Origin: Typha latifolia
Taxonomy: Eukaryota; Streptophyta; Magnoliopsida; Poales; Typhaceae
Reading direction: 5' to 3'
Length of the DNA stretch: 64,000 nt
NCBI GenBank assembly: GCA_019914945.1
Contig: CM034102.1
Location: forward strand, 15,055,501-15,119,500
Every line of letters begins with the position of its first letter. Position 1 is the stretch's first letter. Below are positions 23,584-34,812 of this stretch, piece after piece. A program made the translations under genes and the position numbers. The notes under the pieces are model-generated. The model saw only the letters and a program-made list of their open reading frames with translations, had not been told where the DNA came from and did no database searches.

Positions 23584-26500
23584 ATGGAAGGAATCGGCAT
23601 TGGAACCGCGCCTAGCTTTAGGGTTCCTATTCCAAGCCTCTCCGTCGTGAGACGCAGGAGGATTCCAGTCTCTAAAGATCCGGCCTTTGGCTTTCCGATG
23701 AATAGAGAGCGGAGGAATTCGAGTCCTCTCTTCTGCATCAAAGCCGAAGAGGTCGGTTATTTCCCTCGAGTTTCTATCTTGTGATCGATAAATTGGTTTA
23801 TTATAGTAGAATTAGCATGATTTCTTTCAAAATCCACGTTTCTTTTTGGTGATTTGGGTAAGTTTGTATTGATCTGTGACAGGAATTTGATCTGCTGAGG
23901 CAGAAAATTTGGATTGTGAATGTCATCGTAATCTACTTTTATTTAGTAGCATTATTGTTGAACTGAGTTATGTTATGCATGCTCGGCTAATAAATTTGTC
24001 AGCCAAGTCCACGGGTGTCAAAAAAGCTCGAGGGCCCGCAAGCCGCTCGAGATCGACTCGTCAGTGGCTCAGGTTGTTATTAAAGGACCGCGTTTGAGCT
24101 GGGTTTTTGAGCTTGTTGAAAAAAATGAGAGCTCAGCTCGAATTAGCTCGATATATATGTGCATCGTAATATTATATATGTGTGTGTGTGAGATTTCTGC
24201 AGCACAACCAGTTAAAGCTCATCCTTTTTAACCAGCATGCCTAGGTGAATCTTTAATGCCATACTCCCTAAACATATTGTAATCGTTTGGTTGAGTAACT
24301 TAAAGGAGGTAACATTTTTGCATCAACTTGCAATCGAGCCGGCTCAGTATTTGGGCAAGCCGATCCAAGCCTGCATTATTGAGCTCATCTCGAGCTCGAG
24401 CCGAGGTCGATTTCAAGTATTATGCACTTCGAGCTGAGCTAAGCTAGGCTTGTTTACACCCCTAGCCAAGTCCTTTCATTTATAACTTAGAGACCTGAAA
24501 GCATAAAGTGGTTTGTAATTTTAGCATGCAGTTTTGCATAACATGATGGAAGGTTAAATGTTGGTTGTTTTATTACATGGATCTGGAACTTTGGAATTTG
24601 TATTGGGCTGGGGGAAGATTCTTATAAGCTTTTAGGGGTAATACTTGATTATGGATAGTTGGAGATATAGGAACATCTATAATCTTGACCTAAGATTCTA
24701 AGAAGGAAGAAGAGATTCAAAGAATTACGATTTATCACTGAATACCGTACAACAAACCCATCTATGTTCTGTCAGTAACTTGACTCCATGTTTACGAAAA
24801 TAATTTTATGGTACAGATTTTAATTTGGCTGTCATGTCACTTTTTGAATGTTAGTAGTCTGTACACATCATAATATTTCATAGCTACTTCTGTAGGAGGC
24901 CAAAGATGCAACAATTGCGGTAACTTCCAGTAGTGGTGACATTGCAAAGTCAGAAGATGTTGGGAAATCAGTTGATGACTCTGCAGCAAAGCAGGGAATA
25001 AAAATTAGAAGACGTCCTACAACAGGACCTCCTACGCACTATGTGGGCCCTTTCGAGTTCCGCCTGGAGAATGAGGGAAACACTCCAAGAAACATTCTAG
25101 AGAAAATAATCTGGGACAAGGAGATAGAAGTTTCACGGGCATGTTTAGAACTCTAAAAGTGAATAGGTTTGATTTCTTGGATGATAGAGGACTAATGCAT
25201 TTATTTTATCCTTTCCTCAGTTAAAGCAGAGAAAACCACTAATAATGCTGAGGAAATCTCTCGAGGACGCTCCTCCTGTTAGAAATTTCATCGAGGCTTT
25301 AAGAGCATCATATCATCGAATTGGTATGCCTGCTTTGATAGCTGAGGTCAAAAAGGCTTCTCCAAGTAAGGGAGTTCTGCGGGAGGATTTTGATCCAGTA
25401 AGTTCTCAAGTTGAATTTATGTTGCATGCACTGTTCATGTATATATTGCTAAGCATGTCTGATATGTTTATGCCATTTTACGTTTTATGATAATATTGTT
25501 GGATCTAATTGAAGATTACATAAAATAGTTGTGAAGACCTATACATATTTACTATTTAGCATGCACATTGTTCTATAAATTGTTTTGCAAGAGTGAATTA
25601 CTGATTAACAGTACACTAACAAAGTCTCCTGAATAATGAATAAACCTTTTCAGCATCTTATTTACAAAATACCCCGAAAGATGTAGATAAAGGGTATCAA
25701 AACACTTTGACGTTTTATGGTTCAAAAATGAAATTCTAATTCTAATCATGCTGTCCTTAGCTTGATTGGAGCAGTGTGTATGGTACTTACCTCGGACAGG
25801 ACTATAAAACCTTCACTTATTCTGTTAACTCTTTCCAAAGATTTTCTTTTTTTGTTGAAATGAGTGGGTTTGCAAGCTGTCATTCAGAAAAGTGTTCTGG
25901 AAGTATCATTCTTCTTTGCCTGTTGTCTTCTTTATTCACTGTGCTATGATCTGCTATTCGGTGCAGCATGTTCATTTTCATGCCCATCTTATGTAATTCT
26001 TTTTATCTTTATATAAACTTGTGCTGGCACCTAACGATTAAACCAAAAACAGGTCCATATAGCTAGAACTTATGAGAAAAATGGAGCTACATGCTTAAGC
26101 GTCCTCACTGATGAAAAGTATTTTCAGGCAAGTATTCTATTTAGACATTGTAAATTGATTGTTTTCTGTGGTTCAGAATGCCAAGCAGAAACTGAACACT
26201 GGTAACGTTCACTTGATTGAGTAGTTTGTGATCTTTTCTTTAATTTAGGGAAGTTTTGAGAATCTAGAGGCTATACGCCGGGCTGGAGTTAAGGTCCGTC
26301 TCATTGACTTGACAATTAGTATGTCTGCAGCACTATTGCACGTTTCCCCATACTTTTGAGTATCACAATAAAATTTCTTGTCTTGTCTAATATGTTATCT
26401 CAAATATGGGCTTTTGATTGCAGTGCCCTCTACTCTGCAAAGAGTTCATTATTGATGCCTGGCAGATTTACTATGCACGGTGTAAAGGTGCAGATGCAAT

Positions 26501-29500
26501 CCTCCTAATTGCTGCTGTGTTGCCTGATCTTGACATCAAGTATTTTACCAAAATCTGCAACATGCTTGGTCTAGCAGTTTTGGTTGAGGTTTTGCTTCCT
26601 TGACTCAGTATATACCATGCTTATTGCAAGTAATTTAGCTGCAATTTTGGTTTACATAGGAAACATCTGTTTTGTTATGAACACATCTTACACTGAGTTA
26701 AGTTCCTAGAGTACATGAACTCCAATTACTTTATTTTATTTTCTCTAGTTAGAATCCTGATTTTGTTGGAGAATTCTCAAATTACGGGCCTACGGATAAG
26801 GTAGTTATTGCTTGGAACTGATGCCAAGCCCAATGGCTTGCTTGTCATCATATAGGAGTTATTCCAACATGGTGGTTCTGTTTTTCTTTCTTCCTGCAGT
26901 TAGTTTTTCTAGGGGTAGGGCATTTACTATTGATTTCACCATCTTTAAGTGCTTAGTTCTCATTTTTACCATATATAGAAATATTATTGATTCGAAATTG
27001 GAACAAGAGCAGATAATTATGCAGATATATTCCTTAAACTTCCAACCATTTGGGAACTTTCTGATACTATTTCGCAGGAAATACAATTGAGCCAACTCAT
27101 AGTGTCTTGACTTCTTGCCTTCCCTGGTCCCTAGGATCATCATACCTGAGCCTTGTGCTAGGACATATACTGTTCTTGTAAAAATGAGTTTTATAAGTGT
27201 ACAATTGTTTTCTGCATTTGGCAAAACTAATGCTGGCTGCATCAATTATTTTTGGTCCTTATGCTCTAAGTAACTCATGTTATCATTTTTCACTTAAGGT
27301 GCACAATGAAAGGGAAATGGACCGAGTGTTAAGCATTGATGGAGTTCAGCTCATTGGTATCAATAATCGTAACCTTGGTATGCTTCTTTATTTGTAATTT
27401 TGTGTTACTTCATGATTGTTTCCCCTATGCTCATTTCAATTGGATCCTGAAGGGACAGGTGGTAAGATGTGCTCAATAAGTTCGTGCAGCTGTTTTATCC
27501 AAATCAAAACGGTTAATTTCATGTTTTTTCACTTTTGTCAAAATCAGTTTATGTAGTTTTTAACTTATTATTGGTATGTCCTTTATCTTTTTTATGGAGC
27601 TGTTCTGTACTTCTGTTATGTCCTTGGTAGAGTAAGATTATATATAGACCATTGAACTACTTGCTCCTTGAAAATTGCCAGTATGTCATAAAATGAAATC
27701 TTCCGGCCATGCTCATTTGTATTATTTACCTACAATGTACCTCTCATGCATGCTTAATAGTTCACAATTTTGCTTTTCTCTTCTTCTTTTTTCTTTTTTT
27801 CACCCTTTAGTGTGGTTTAGCCAGCCAAGTTATTAAAAGGCCAAATGAACCACTAGCTCTCATTTTAGGTTGTTGGTGATGGCATCAGCTGCAACAATCA
27901 GCATACACAAATATAGGTGGTGGTCCTGGTGGAAAATTGGAAAGTTACATTTCAAGTTCCTCATTTCAGGAAATTTGTATTGGCTAGAACAATCATTAAC
28001 CAAGCAATATGATGGTCTGCATAGCACTGCAGTTGCATGTCTGAATGGAACTTTGTGAGAATGTGGTCAGTCAGTCCAATTTCTTCCTAGTACATGGTGA
28101 ACTGTGGCAAATGAAACCAAATTTAATAACCTTATATATGGTTTGGGATTATTTTTTTCTGGACAAGGGGTTGAATCATATTTAGCAGTAGATGAAAAGA
28201 GAATGCACTGGAGTGCATTAGTACTTCTGTATGAAGATTTATCCTGAAAGCAATTTTGATATTCTCAGAGACTTTTGAAGTTGATATTTCAAACACCAAA
28301 AGGCTTCTGGAAGGAGAGCGTGGTGACATTATCACTCAAAGGAACATTATTGTAAGTATATTTTGCCTGAATCAGCAATATCAACTAAGTGTGGTGATAT
28401 TCAGCATTGATGATATCTTCTGTAGTTTTGTAGAATTCTTTCAGTTTTGGCTTCTGAGAGAAATCATGTGTATTTCAGGTTGTAGGGGAATCTGGACTGT
28501 TCACTCCTCAAGATATATCTTATGTTCAAAATGCTGGTGTGAAAGCAGTAAGTTGCCAAGCATGTGGGATTTATGTTGACCTTACATATGGGGAATATCT
28601 AATCATTGTTGAAACATCATTCCTGATTATGTTATAGAAAACTATTTCATGTATTTTCAGTTTCCATTACATATTCATCCAAAGCTTCAGAAACAATATA
28701 CCCTGTTTGCAAACCATGAGATAGGATTGGAAATTTGAAAAGGCGATGATTCTTATAACTGGAAAAGAAGAATTTATAAAAAAAACATCATGTGATGACT
28801 AAATTTACTATCTATGTCAAATTATAGGAAATGGCAGCTCAAACAATAATTTGGAATAAATAATCAGGAGTCAGATAATGTTCCACTTTCTTATCTTTAT
28901 GGTACATAAATAGCTGTTGTTTTAATACCAATATAAAAAAAAACAAATATAGTATCTAAAGTTTGAAATTGTCAGCATATCTTTGGATGTCATTGTGGGT
29001 ATCCGTTGAAGATCTCTTGGCTAGGGAGAGGATGTTATAAATATAGGTCAGAGGAAGGAGAGATAGAGTTGAAGAGATTAAGGGCATGTATTGAACTATT
29101 GATCACCCTTCATCCTGGAACTTTAAGATTGGTAAAAAGCAGCTGAATGTGATTTGCTATCATTATGAAAGTTGGGGTTTCATATTTGCTTTCACGAGAA
29201 GCCTTATGCGAACTCCCTGCTGTCTTCATGGCTGTTACTTTTGACCAGCATTGATCACCATTCTCAATAACTTGCTAGAAGATGCTATTGAGCAATTCAA
29301 GCAGTATTAGAGTCTAGAAGGTATCTAAGATCAGAATGTGAATGGGACGTTTTTAGCACCAATTTGGTTTTCCTACAATTTATTGATACCTAAAATATCA
29401 ATGATGAGTAATGTCATTATGCATTATAAGACAAAGTGGACTATGACCCATATCTTATCTCTGCTACTTATTATTTTGCGTTATAACGATCAGCTATGAA

Positions 29501-29801
29501 AGAGGTTGTGGCAGCATTATTTGAAAACTAGATTCATGTTAAAGTTACTGATGTATCATATCGAAAATTATATGTGTTAGTGGTAGTTTGTTCCGATTTA
29601 CTGCAGGGTGAAAAAATCTTTTCCTTAATTGTTTTTCTGGCAATGGTTTCTTTTTCCAACCTTTGATATCTTTGTAACTCTAATTGCATGAGGACCCTTC
29701 GGGTCCTGTTAATGTAGGTTTTGGTTGGGGAATCCCTCATCAAACAGGATGATCCAGGTAGAGCAATAGCTGGACTTTTTGGTAAAGACATTTCTTCATG
29801 A
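23584..29801 (+). CDS. IGPS: Indole-3-glycerol-phosphate synthase, plastid
   Basis: Ten exons: 23584-23751, 24896-25138, 25221-25397, 26053-26127, 26249-26293, 26424-26588, 27299-27377, 28269-28351, 28479-28547, 29718-29801; 395 residues. The enzyme closes the indole ring of 1-(2-carboxyphenylamino)-1-deoxyribulose phosphate in tryptophan synthesis. The (beta/alpha)8 barrel motifs are all present: [15 protein letters not shown] (about 176-188), [39 protein letters not shown] with the catalytic Lys (about 242), [28 protein letters not shown] and [13 protein letters not shown]. The first 100 residues are basic and Ser-rich, fitting a chloroplast transit peptide. ATG 23584 is the first in frame. 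Introns after exons 2 and 4 begin with GC rather than GT. Intron 1 holds a MITE. Confidence 0.95.
24010..24464. mobile_element. hAT-like MITE in IGPS intron 1
   Basis: A 455-bp element whose ends are imperfect inverted repeats (left CACGGGTGTCAAA; right end complements to TAGGGGTGTAAAC). It is flanked by a perfect direct repeat, gccaagtc at 24002-24009 and 24465-24472; the identity extends to agccaagtcc, depending on where the ends are set. Eight-base duplication and CA/TAGGGGTG ends fit the hAT superfamily. The interior has no transposase and is rich in GAGCTCGAGC-type words. It also contains a TG run near 24179. Confidence 0.75.
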
Positions 29802-31286
29802 GTTTGATAAACTTTCAGTGAAAGCATGCCGCATTTTTGTAATTCGATATGAAAGCTTCAGGATTATTTGTAGTTTGAGGGGTATTTGATGGTTAAATTG
29901 GCATTCTTGCTTGCTGTTATGTTGTAAATGGAAGCCTATTGATAGAAATTTTGGAATCAAGGAAATAATGTTTGAAATATGCTCTATATTTTGATTGAAT
30001 TTTGATCCATCTTGCTGATTGTTGTTAAAAAGGGTCAACTTATTATGAGTGAATTCATTAAAATTGGACCTCGTTGATGCTTAATATAAAGCTTTTCTTA
30101 CAAATATATCATTGTAGGGAACTTCATTTATGTGTACCCTCTCAAATTTAGCATTTGCCTGAGCTCTTTAAAATCCTCTATTTTGGATGCAGCATGGAGG
30201 CCCACTCTAAAGGGCACTTGGGTTCATTTACACTTTGATAATATTAAGATAAGACTCTTGCGCACCTTCTATTCTATATAAATTGAACCAACTCCGTTTT
30301 AGAAATATGTGTATCTAGCATAAAATAATGAATGTTAAAACTGAGAATTTTTTTTTTTTTTTTTGTAAATGGCCACTACCCCTCCAATAATATGGTTACA
30401 GGTGTATATTTTATATCATATACTCTATATTTTTTATTTTGATAATAACAAAGTAGGCAAAAGCAATAATTTTAGAAGGTATAAGTGACAACCTAAGTTT
30501 TTTATAATTACACAAGCAAATGCTAAATTCAGAGGGTAGAAATGCAAATATTACGGGAGAATACACGCATAACACTTATTAATTAATGAAAATAGTTCAA
30601 TATTACTCAACAAGGTTACCTGTAATAGATTTCTAGATAGGTTAGCAGACACAAATATGAGCAAACAAACATCATCCGGCAATTTCTGATCAACACTATG
30701 TATCTTGATTTCCATCTGTTAGAGTTGGAAATATCAAGGATTATAGACAAAGATCCAGAGAAGCTAATGAATCAATAAACCCAAAATAGCTTACTAGCAG
30801 CAGAGTCAGAACTCAGCACCAGCAATACATTTATTTGATCATTATGTATCAATAATTCTAAGACTTGCAACAATTATCAATTTAACAAGTGCTCAAAAAC
30901 AGAGAAACTTATCGAGCAAACAAATTTACAGACAATTTGGCAATAAGAACAAAATAAAACATCTGAGTAGCTCACAGAGAGAACATACTTGAGTACTACT
31001 TCAGAGGAAGCTATAACCATCAGGTGTGATCAAAGATGCAATAGAAGCAATATGACAGACAAAATCAGATTAATTACCAAGTAAAAGCATAAAGTTCCTC
31101 CAGCATACATACACATATTACACATCTACAGAAGGATAAGTGCCCTTCCTCTGTACTACATCTTCAGCATTATACAACATAAGGGAAAAGAATGAAGCTC
31201 CAAGTATTTGGTCCTTCGAGAAAATGTAACAAAATTGACGGATTGCCACAACAGTATTCTTGCAAATCACGAGACTCTTGTGCTCC
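29802..31286. other. Convergent intergenic region between IGPS and NOI genes
   Basis: About 1.5 kb separating two stop codons that face each other; it must contain both 3' UTRs. It is AT-rich with a T17-18 run at about 30349-30364. No coding sequence supported. Confidence 0.5.
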
Positions 31287-33141
31287 TCAAGACTCTGCAT
31301 GATTGGGTATCACACAGCAAAGCCATTTTTTCTGCAGATAAATAAAAGAAAAATTAACAATGATAACTGATAGTAGATGGTCATGCAAAAATAGTAAGAA
31401 TTGTCCTTCATCTTGAATCTTTTCTGATCGATAACTTAGCGAGTTTAAACGTAATGCACTGTCCAATAATAAAATAAACTCACTGAATTAGATTTGGGAG
31501 CATAAGTTCCACTTTTTTCTTCCTTCTGCTCCTTCCGAGGAGAGTCGGACCCTTGGGCATTGCCACCTGTCTTCTTCTCATCCCGGGCTTTGTTGAATAT
31601 CACAGTATATCCCTCTGCAGAAGCAGGATCATTGACATCCCATTCTCCAAACTTTGGTAAAGGTCTACCAGTGTCCTGCTTGAATCCACAATAAAATTAA
31701 CATTGATGATGGTTCATGTTCTTTAGTTATAGAGCTGCCCACGTAAGAAACAGTGCTTGAGGACAGTGGAATATGTTCAGATTATTCTGTGAATAATGCT
31801 CTGCCCCTCGAAAACCTTGCTAAGGAAATTTCAACCATGCCATCATGGAGTACATTAACATGTTTTAAGTTCACATTTAGCCTAAACAAAAGAGCAAAGC
31901 TATTACTGAACAAGAAGATAGATGACAATATATAATTCCAGACTATTGACATAAAATTCACGAACATATGAGAACCTCTTGCTAATGATCATCAGCAGCC
32001 ATCCAAATACGCAAGAAGCTATGTAATAGGAAGATACATAGTTTCTGCTGGCAATTATGTGTCAATCACACATAATTCAAATCTGAATTCTAAACTCAGA
32101 CGCTACCTAATGGCAATTCTAACAATGCGCTGTAAAAGAATTTCAAGATAACCGGCTAAGTAGAGGATGCAAAATTGTTCACTACTCACCTCCTCCATGC
32201 AGAATATGCACAATTTAATAAAGGCAATACTTTACCTACTTAATAAGTAAGAATTACCAGTTGACAACCTATTCATTCAGATCTTTCATATCAATCATTA
32301 TTATGAAATCACATACTCACAAAAGTAATCTCAAACTTCCTTCTTTATAGAATTTATTATAACAGGGAGATTTAAGGAAAAGGTTAAGTGCTAGGACTCT
32401 GCAGATTTTTCTGTGGTTATGGCAACATGTTCGTCCACACAATTACTTCAAGATGACAGATATTGGGGATGATACGACCTTCGATTGCAGAAATTCAGAC
32501 GCAGGATTAAGATACTCAGGTGAATAAAAGGTCAATATCATGGAATATGATGCCATCATGCATGCCCATATATGATTTTTCGAAGGAAAGGAATGCCATT
32601 ACACAATTTTCTGAGAGTGATTTATATCTCTATTCAAATTGAGAAAGAAAAATTTAGAAAAATTTTCACCAGTATAAATTTTACAACTACACACTATTCA
32701 TCAACAATGCTAGATATATATATATATATATATATATACTAACCATCAGTAGGCCATCAGATGATAGACACAGAATCCGAGGATACAAAACAAAGCTACA
32801 TGTAAAGATTAAGTTTTTATGAGTTTAATGCTATCTTTAAAGTTCTAATATGGCAAGGTAATCCCAGCTTCCGAACCAATATGCACAGTAGCTCAAAAGA
32901 AATCAAAACCATCAGGAAAAATCACGAAATCACATCAAGCATAATCCATCTGCTACTTTGAATAAGCTAAAATTTGGAGAACGGTTGCATCAAATCGGAT
33001 GAGTCTCGAAACAAAACCATGAGATGAATCAAATACTCGCGATCAAATCGACGACTATTAATCCCGTGAACAGATCAAGAACACCCAAATCTTAAAATTA
33101 AGCTCACAAGTTGAGACAAGACGATGTCGCCTTACCGACAT
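31287..33141 (-). CDS. NOI-domain (RIN4-like) small protein
   Basis: On the minus strand, exon 1 is 33141-33136 (only ATG TCG), exon 2 31678-31484 and exon 3 31331-31287, giving 81 residues. The protein begins [19 protein letters not shown], the NOI/AvrRpt2-cleavage motif (PKFGxW) shared with the immune regulator RIN4. It continues [19 protein letters not shown] and ends [14 protein letters not shown], whose Cys pair is the usual C-terminal acylation site anchoring NOI proteins to the plasma membrane. The six-base coding first exon is separated by a 1457-base intron but is required for a start; MS + NOI is the expected N-terminus of the family. Function: membrane-associated signalling scaffold, possibly a target of pathogen proteases; the partner is unknown. 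Confidence 0.92.
32713..32738. repeat. (TA)n microsatellite in NOI intron 1
   Basis: About 13 AT units in the long first intron of the NOI gene. Confidence 0.9.
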
Positions 33142-34812
33142 GACTATGATTCTATTTCTCGGCGATGAACGACGGATTGAGGCAAAGAGGAGAGAAAAAA
33201 GGAAAGGAATTTAAGATCGAATATAAATAAAAATTATTTCTGGGTATTGGATTCGGGAGACGAGTAGGAGCGCATTTGGAATTGGGTGGGCCGTGGGCCT
33301 CGGTTGTCGCCGTTAGAGTTGACGGCGGCAGGAGAGGGGGGTGGAACGGGACGTGGTGGAGAAGAGATAACGGAACGGGAGGACGGAGTGATTTGACCGG
33401 AGAGGAAGTTGACAGGCTGGAGGGAATCCCTTGGTTGACCTGTCCTTTGCTTAGCTGGCAGTTAATGCCATTTCCTTTGTTCTTTTTTATATCATTTTCT
33501 TGGGGTAGAGATTCTATATAGATTTTTTTATTTTTTTTGAGATAATTATATAACACATTGATCCTCTTTATTGTATAATTGTTTTTGAAATGCCTCTTTT
33601 GTTAGATTATTTTGTTAAAAAATAACAATATATATATATAGGAATTAAATTCGTAATTCTTTTTTGTTAGAAAAGTTTTAAAAGTTTGAGCGTTGACTGA
33701 TGTATCAGAATAGAATATTAATATAGAGTAACTTGTAGAGAAGTGGCTTGAGTAGTACAATAAACTGTATTGCGAATCATCTTTTTGTCAAATATGATTA
33801 TGTGAAACCTAGCTTGATCTCACCCTCTAAGCACACCAAAAACTAATTTTATAGTACTTTTTTAAAGCAAGAAAAGAAGTCTGTCAAAATGAATTTTTAT
33901 TTGGGTTGCGACTATATTTTGAAATATTTGGCTAGAACGAAATAGTAGCATTACCGATAGATGCAAAGAAGTAGAAGCACTCCATTATAAAAATAACCTT
34001 CATGTTCTGTTGTCGAGCGGGGTTGCAAAGAGATGGGGCGATAAAAAAGCTAAAAAGATTGCACAAAATAAGTAGAAGGTGGAGTTCAAATGTTTTAGAG
34101 GAAGTTGATAGCTTGGGGCATTCTGTTTGAGTGAATCCATTTTGATTTGTTTTCTTTATTTTCTTTGGGACATCTATATGGTTTTGAGGTTGGGGTTTTG
34201 ATCTATCGCGTCAAAGCCTTCAATTTTTTTAATAATTTTTTTTTAATGTTTATTTGTTTCAATGAAACAGGATGATAGTTGCCTTTTGTTAAAAAAAAAA
34301 ATTAAAAAAAAAAAAAATCCAAAACCTTCTTTATAAGTTGGTAAGACTAATCAGCTCTATTTATTCACAAACATATTTTGAAAGTATTCACTAATCGGGC
34401 TGTCCAATTAACCTAACTCGAATTAATCTATGGTTTTTAACTAAATTACTGTTGCTATAATTAAAAACTACCATTTTCTATAAATAAATCACTAGAAAAT
34501 AATTTATAAATGATTCTTGGATTATAAAAGGAGATTGATTTTATTCATGAAAAATGATGGTTTTTATTATTACGTTAAGAAATTGACAAATTTATTAAAA
34601 ATTGGTATCATGTATAGTTTGACTTTCAATGTAATCCAGTTTGGAATAAATTTTAACAGCACTTTTCTTATTACTTTGGTCAAAATCTCCATTAATCCAC
34701 ACTCACCTCCTGCTTCAAACTTCAAATGGAGAATTATATTTATTTATTCACATCTCTTTATCTCTCTCGGGTGATGTGAAGGCGAGAGAGGAAGAAGAAA
34801 CCAAAGCCAAAA
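33142..34812. other. Divergent promoter region (NOI minus, methyltransferase plus)
   Basis: About 1.7 kb between two outward-facing starts. The NOI side (33150-33430) is GC-richer and probably leader/promoter. The rest is AT-rich and contains a possible LINE tail (34006-34317). No coding gene supported. Confidence 0.5.
34006..34317 (+). mobile_element. Possible 5'-truncated LINE-like 3' tail
   Basis: A stretch ending tttgtttcaatgaaacagg, then gttgccttttgtt and an interrupted poly(A) of about 26 bases resembles the 3' end of plant L1 retrotransposons. A short direct repeat aaccttc occurs just before (33998) and just after (34322), compatible with a target duplication but too short to prove one. 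No reverse transcriptase remains. Confidence 0.3.

Noticed and set aside
33152..33556. 134-codon minus-strand and 81-codon plus-strand frames upstream of the NOI gene
   Set aside because: In the divergent promoter/leader region; low-complexity Pro/Ser or Gly/Arg readings without family match.
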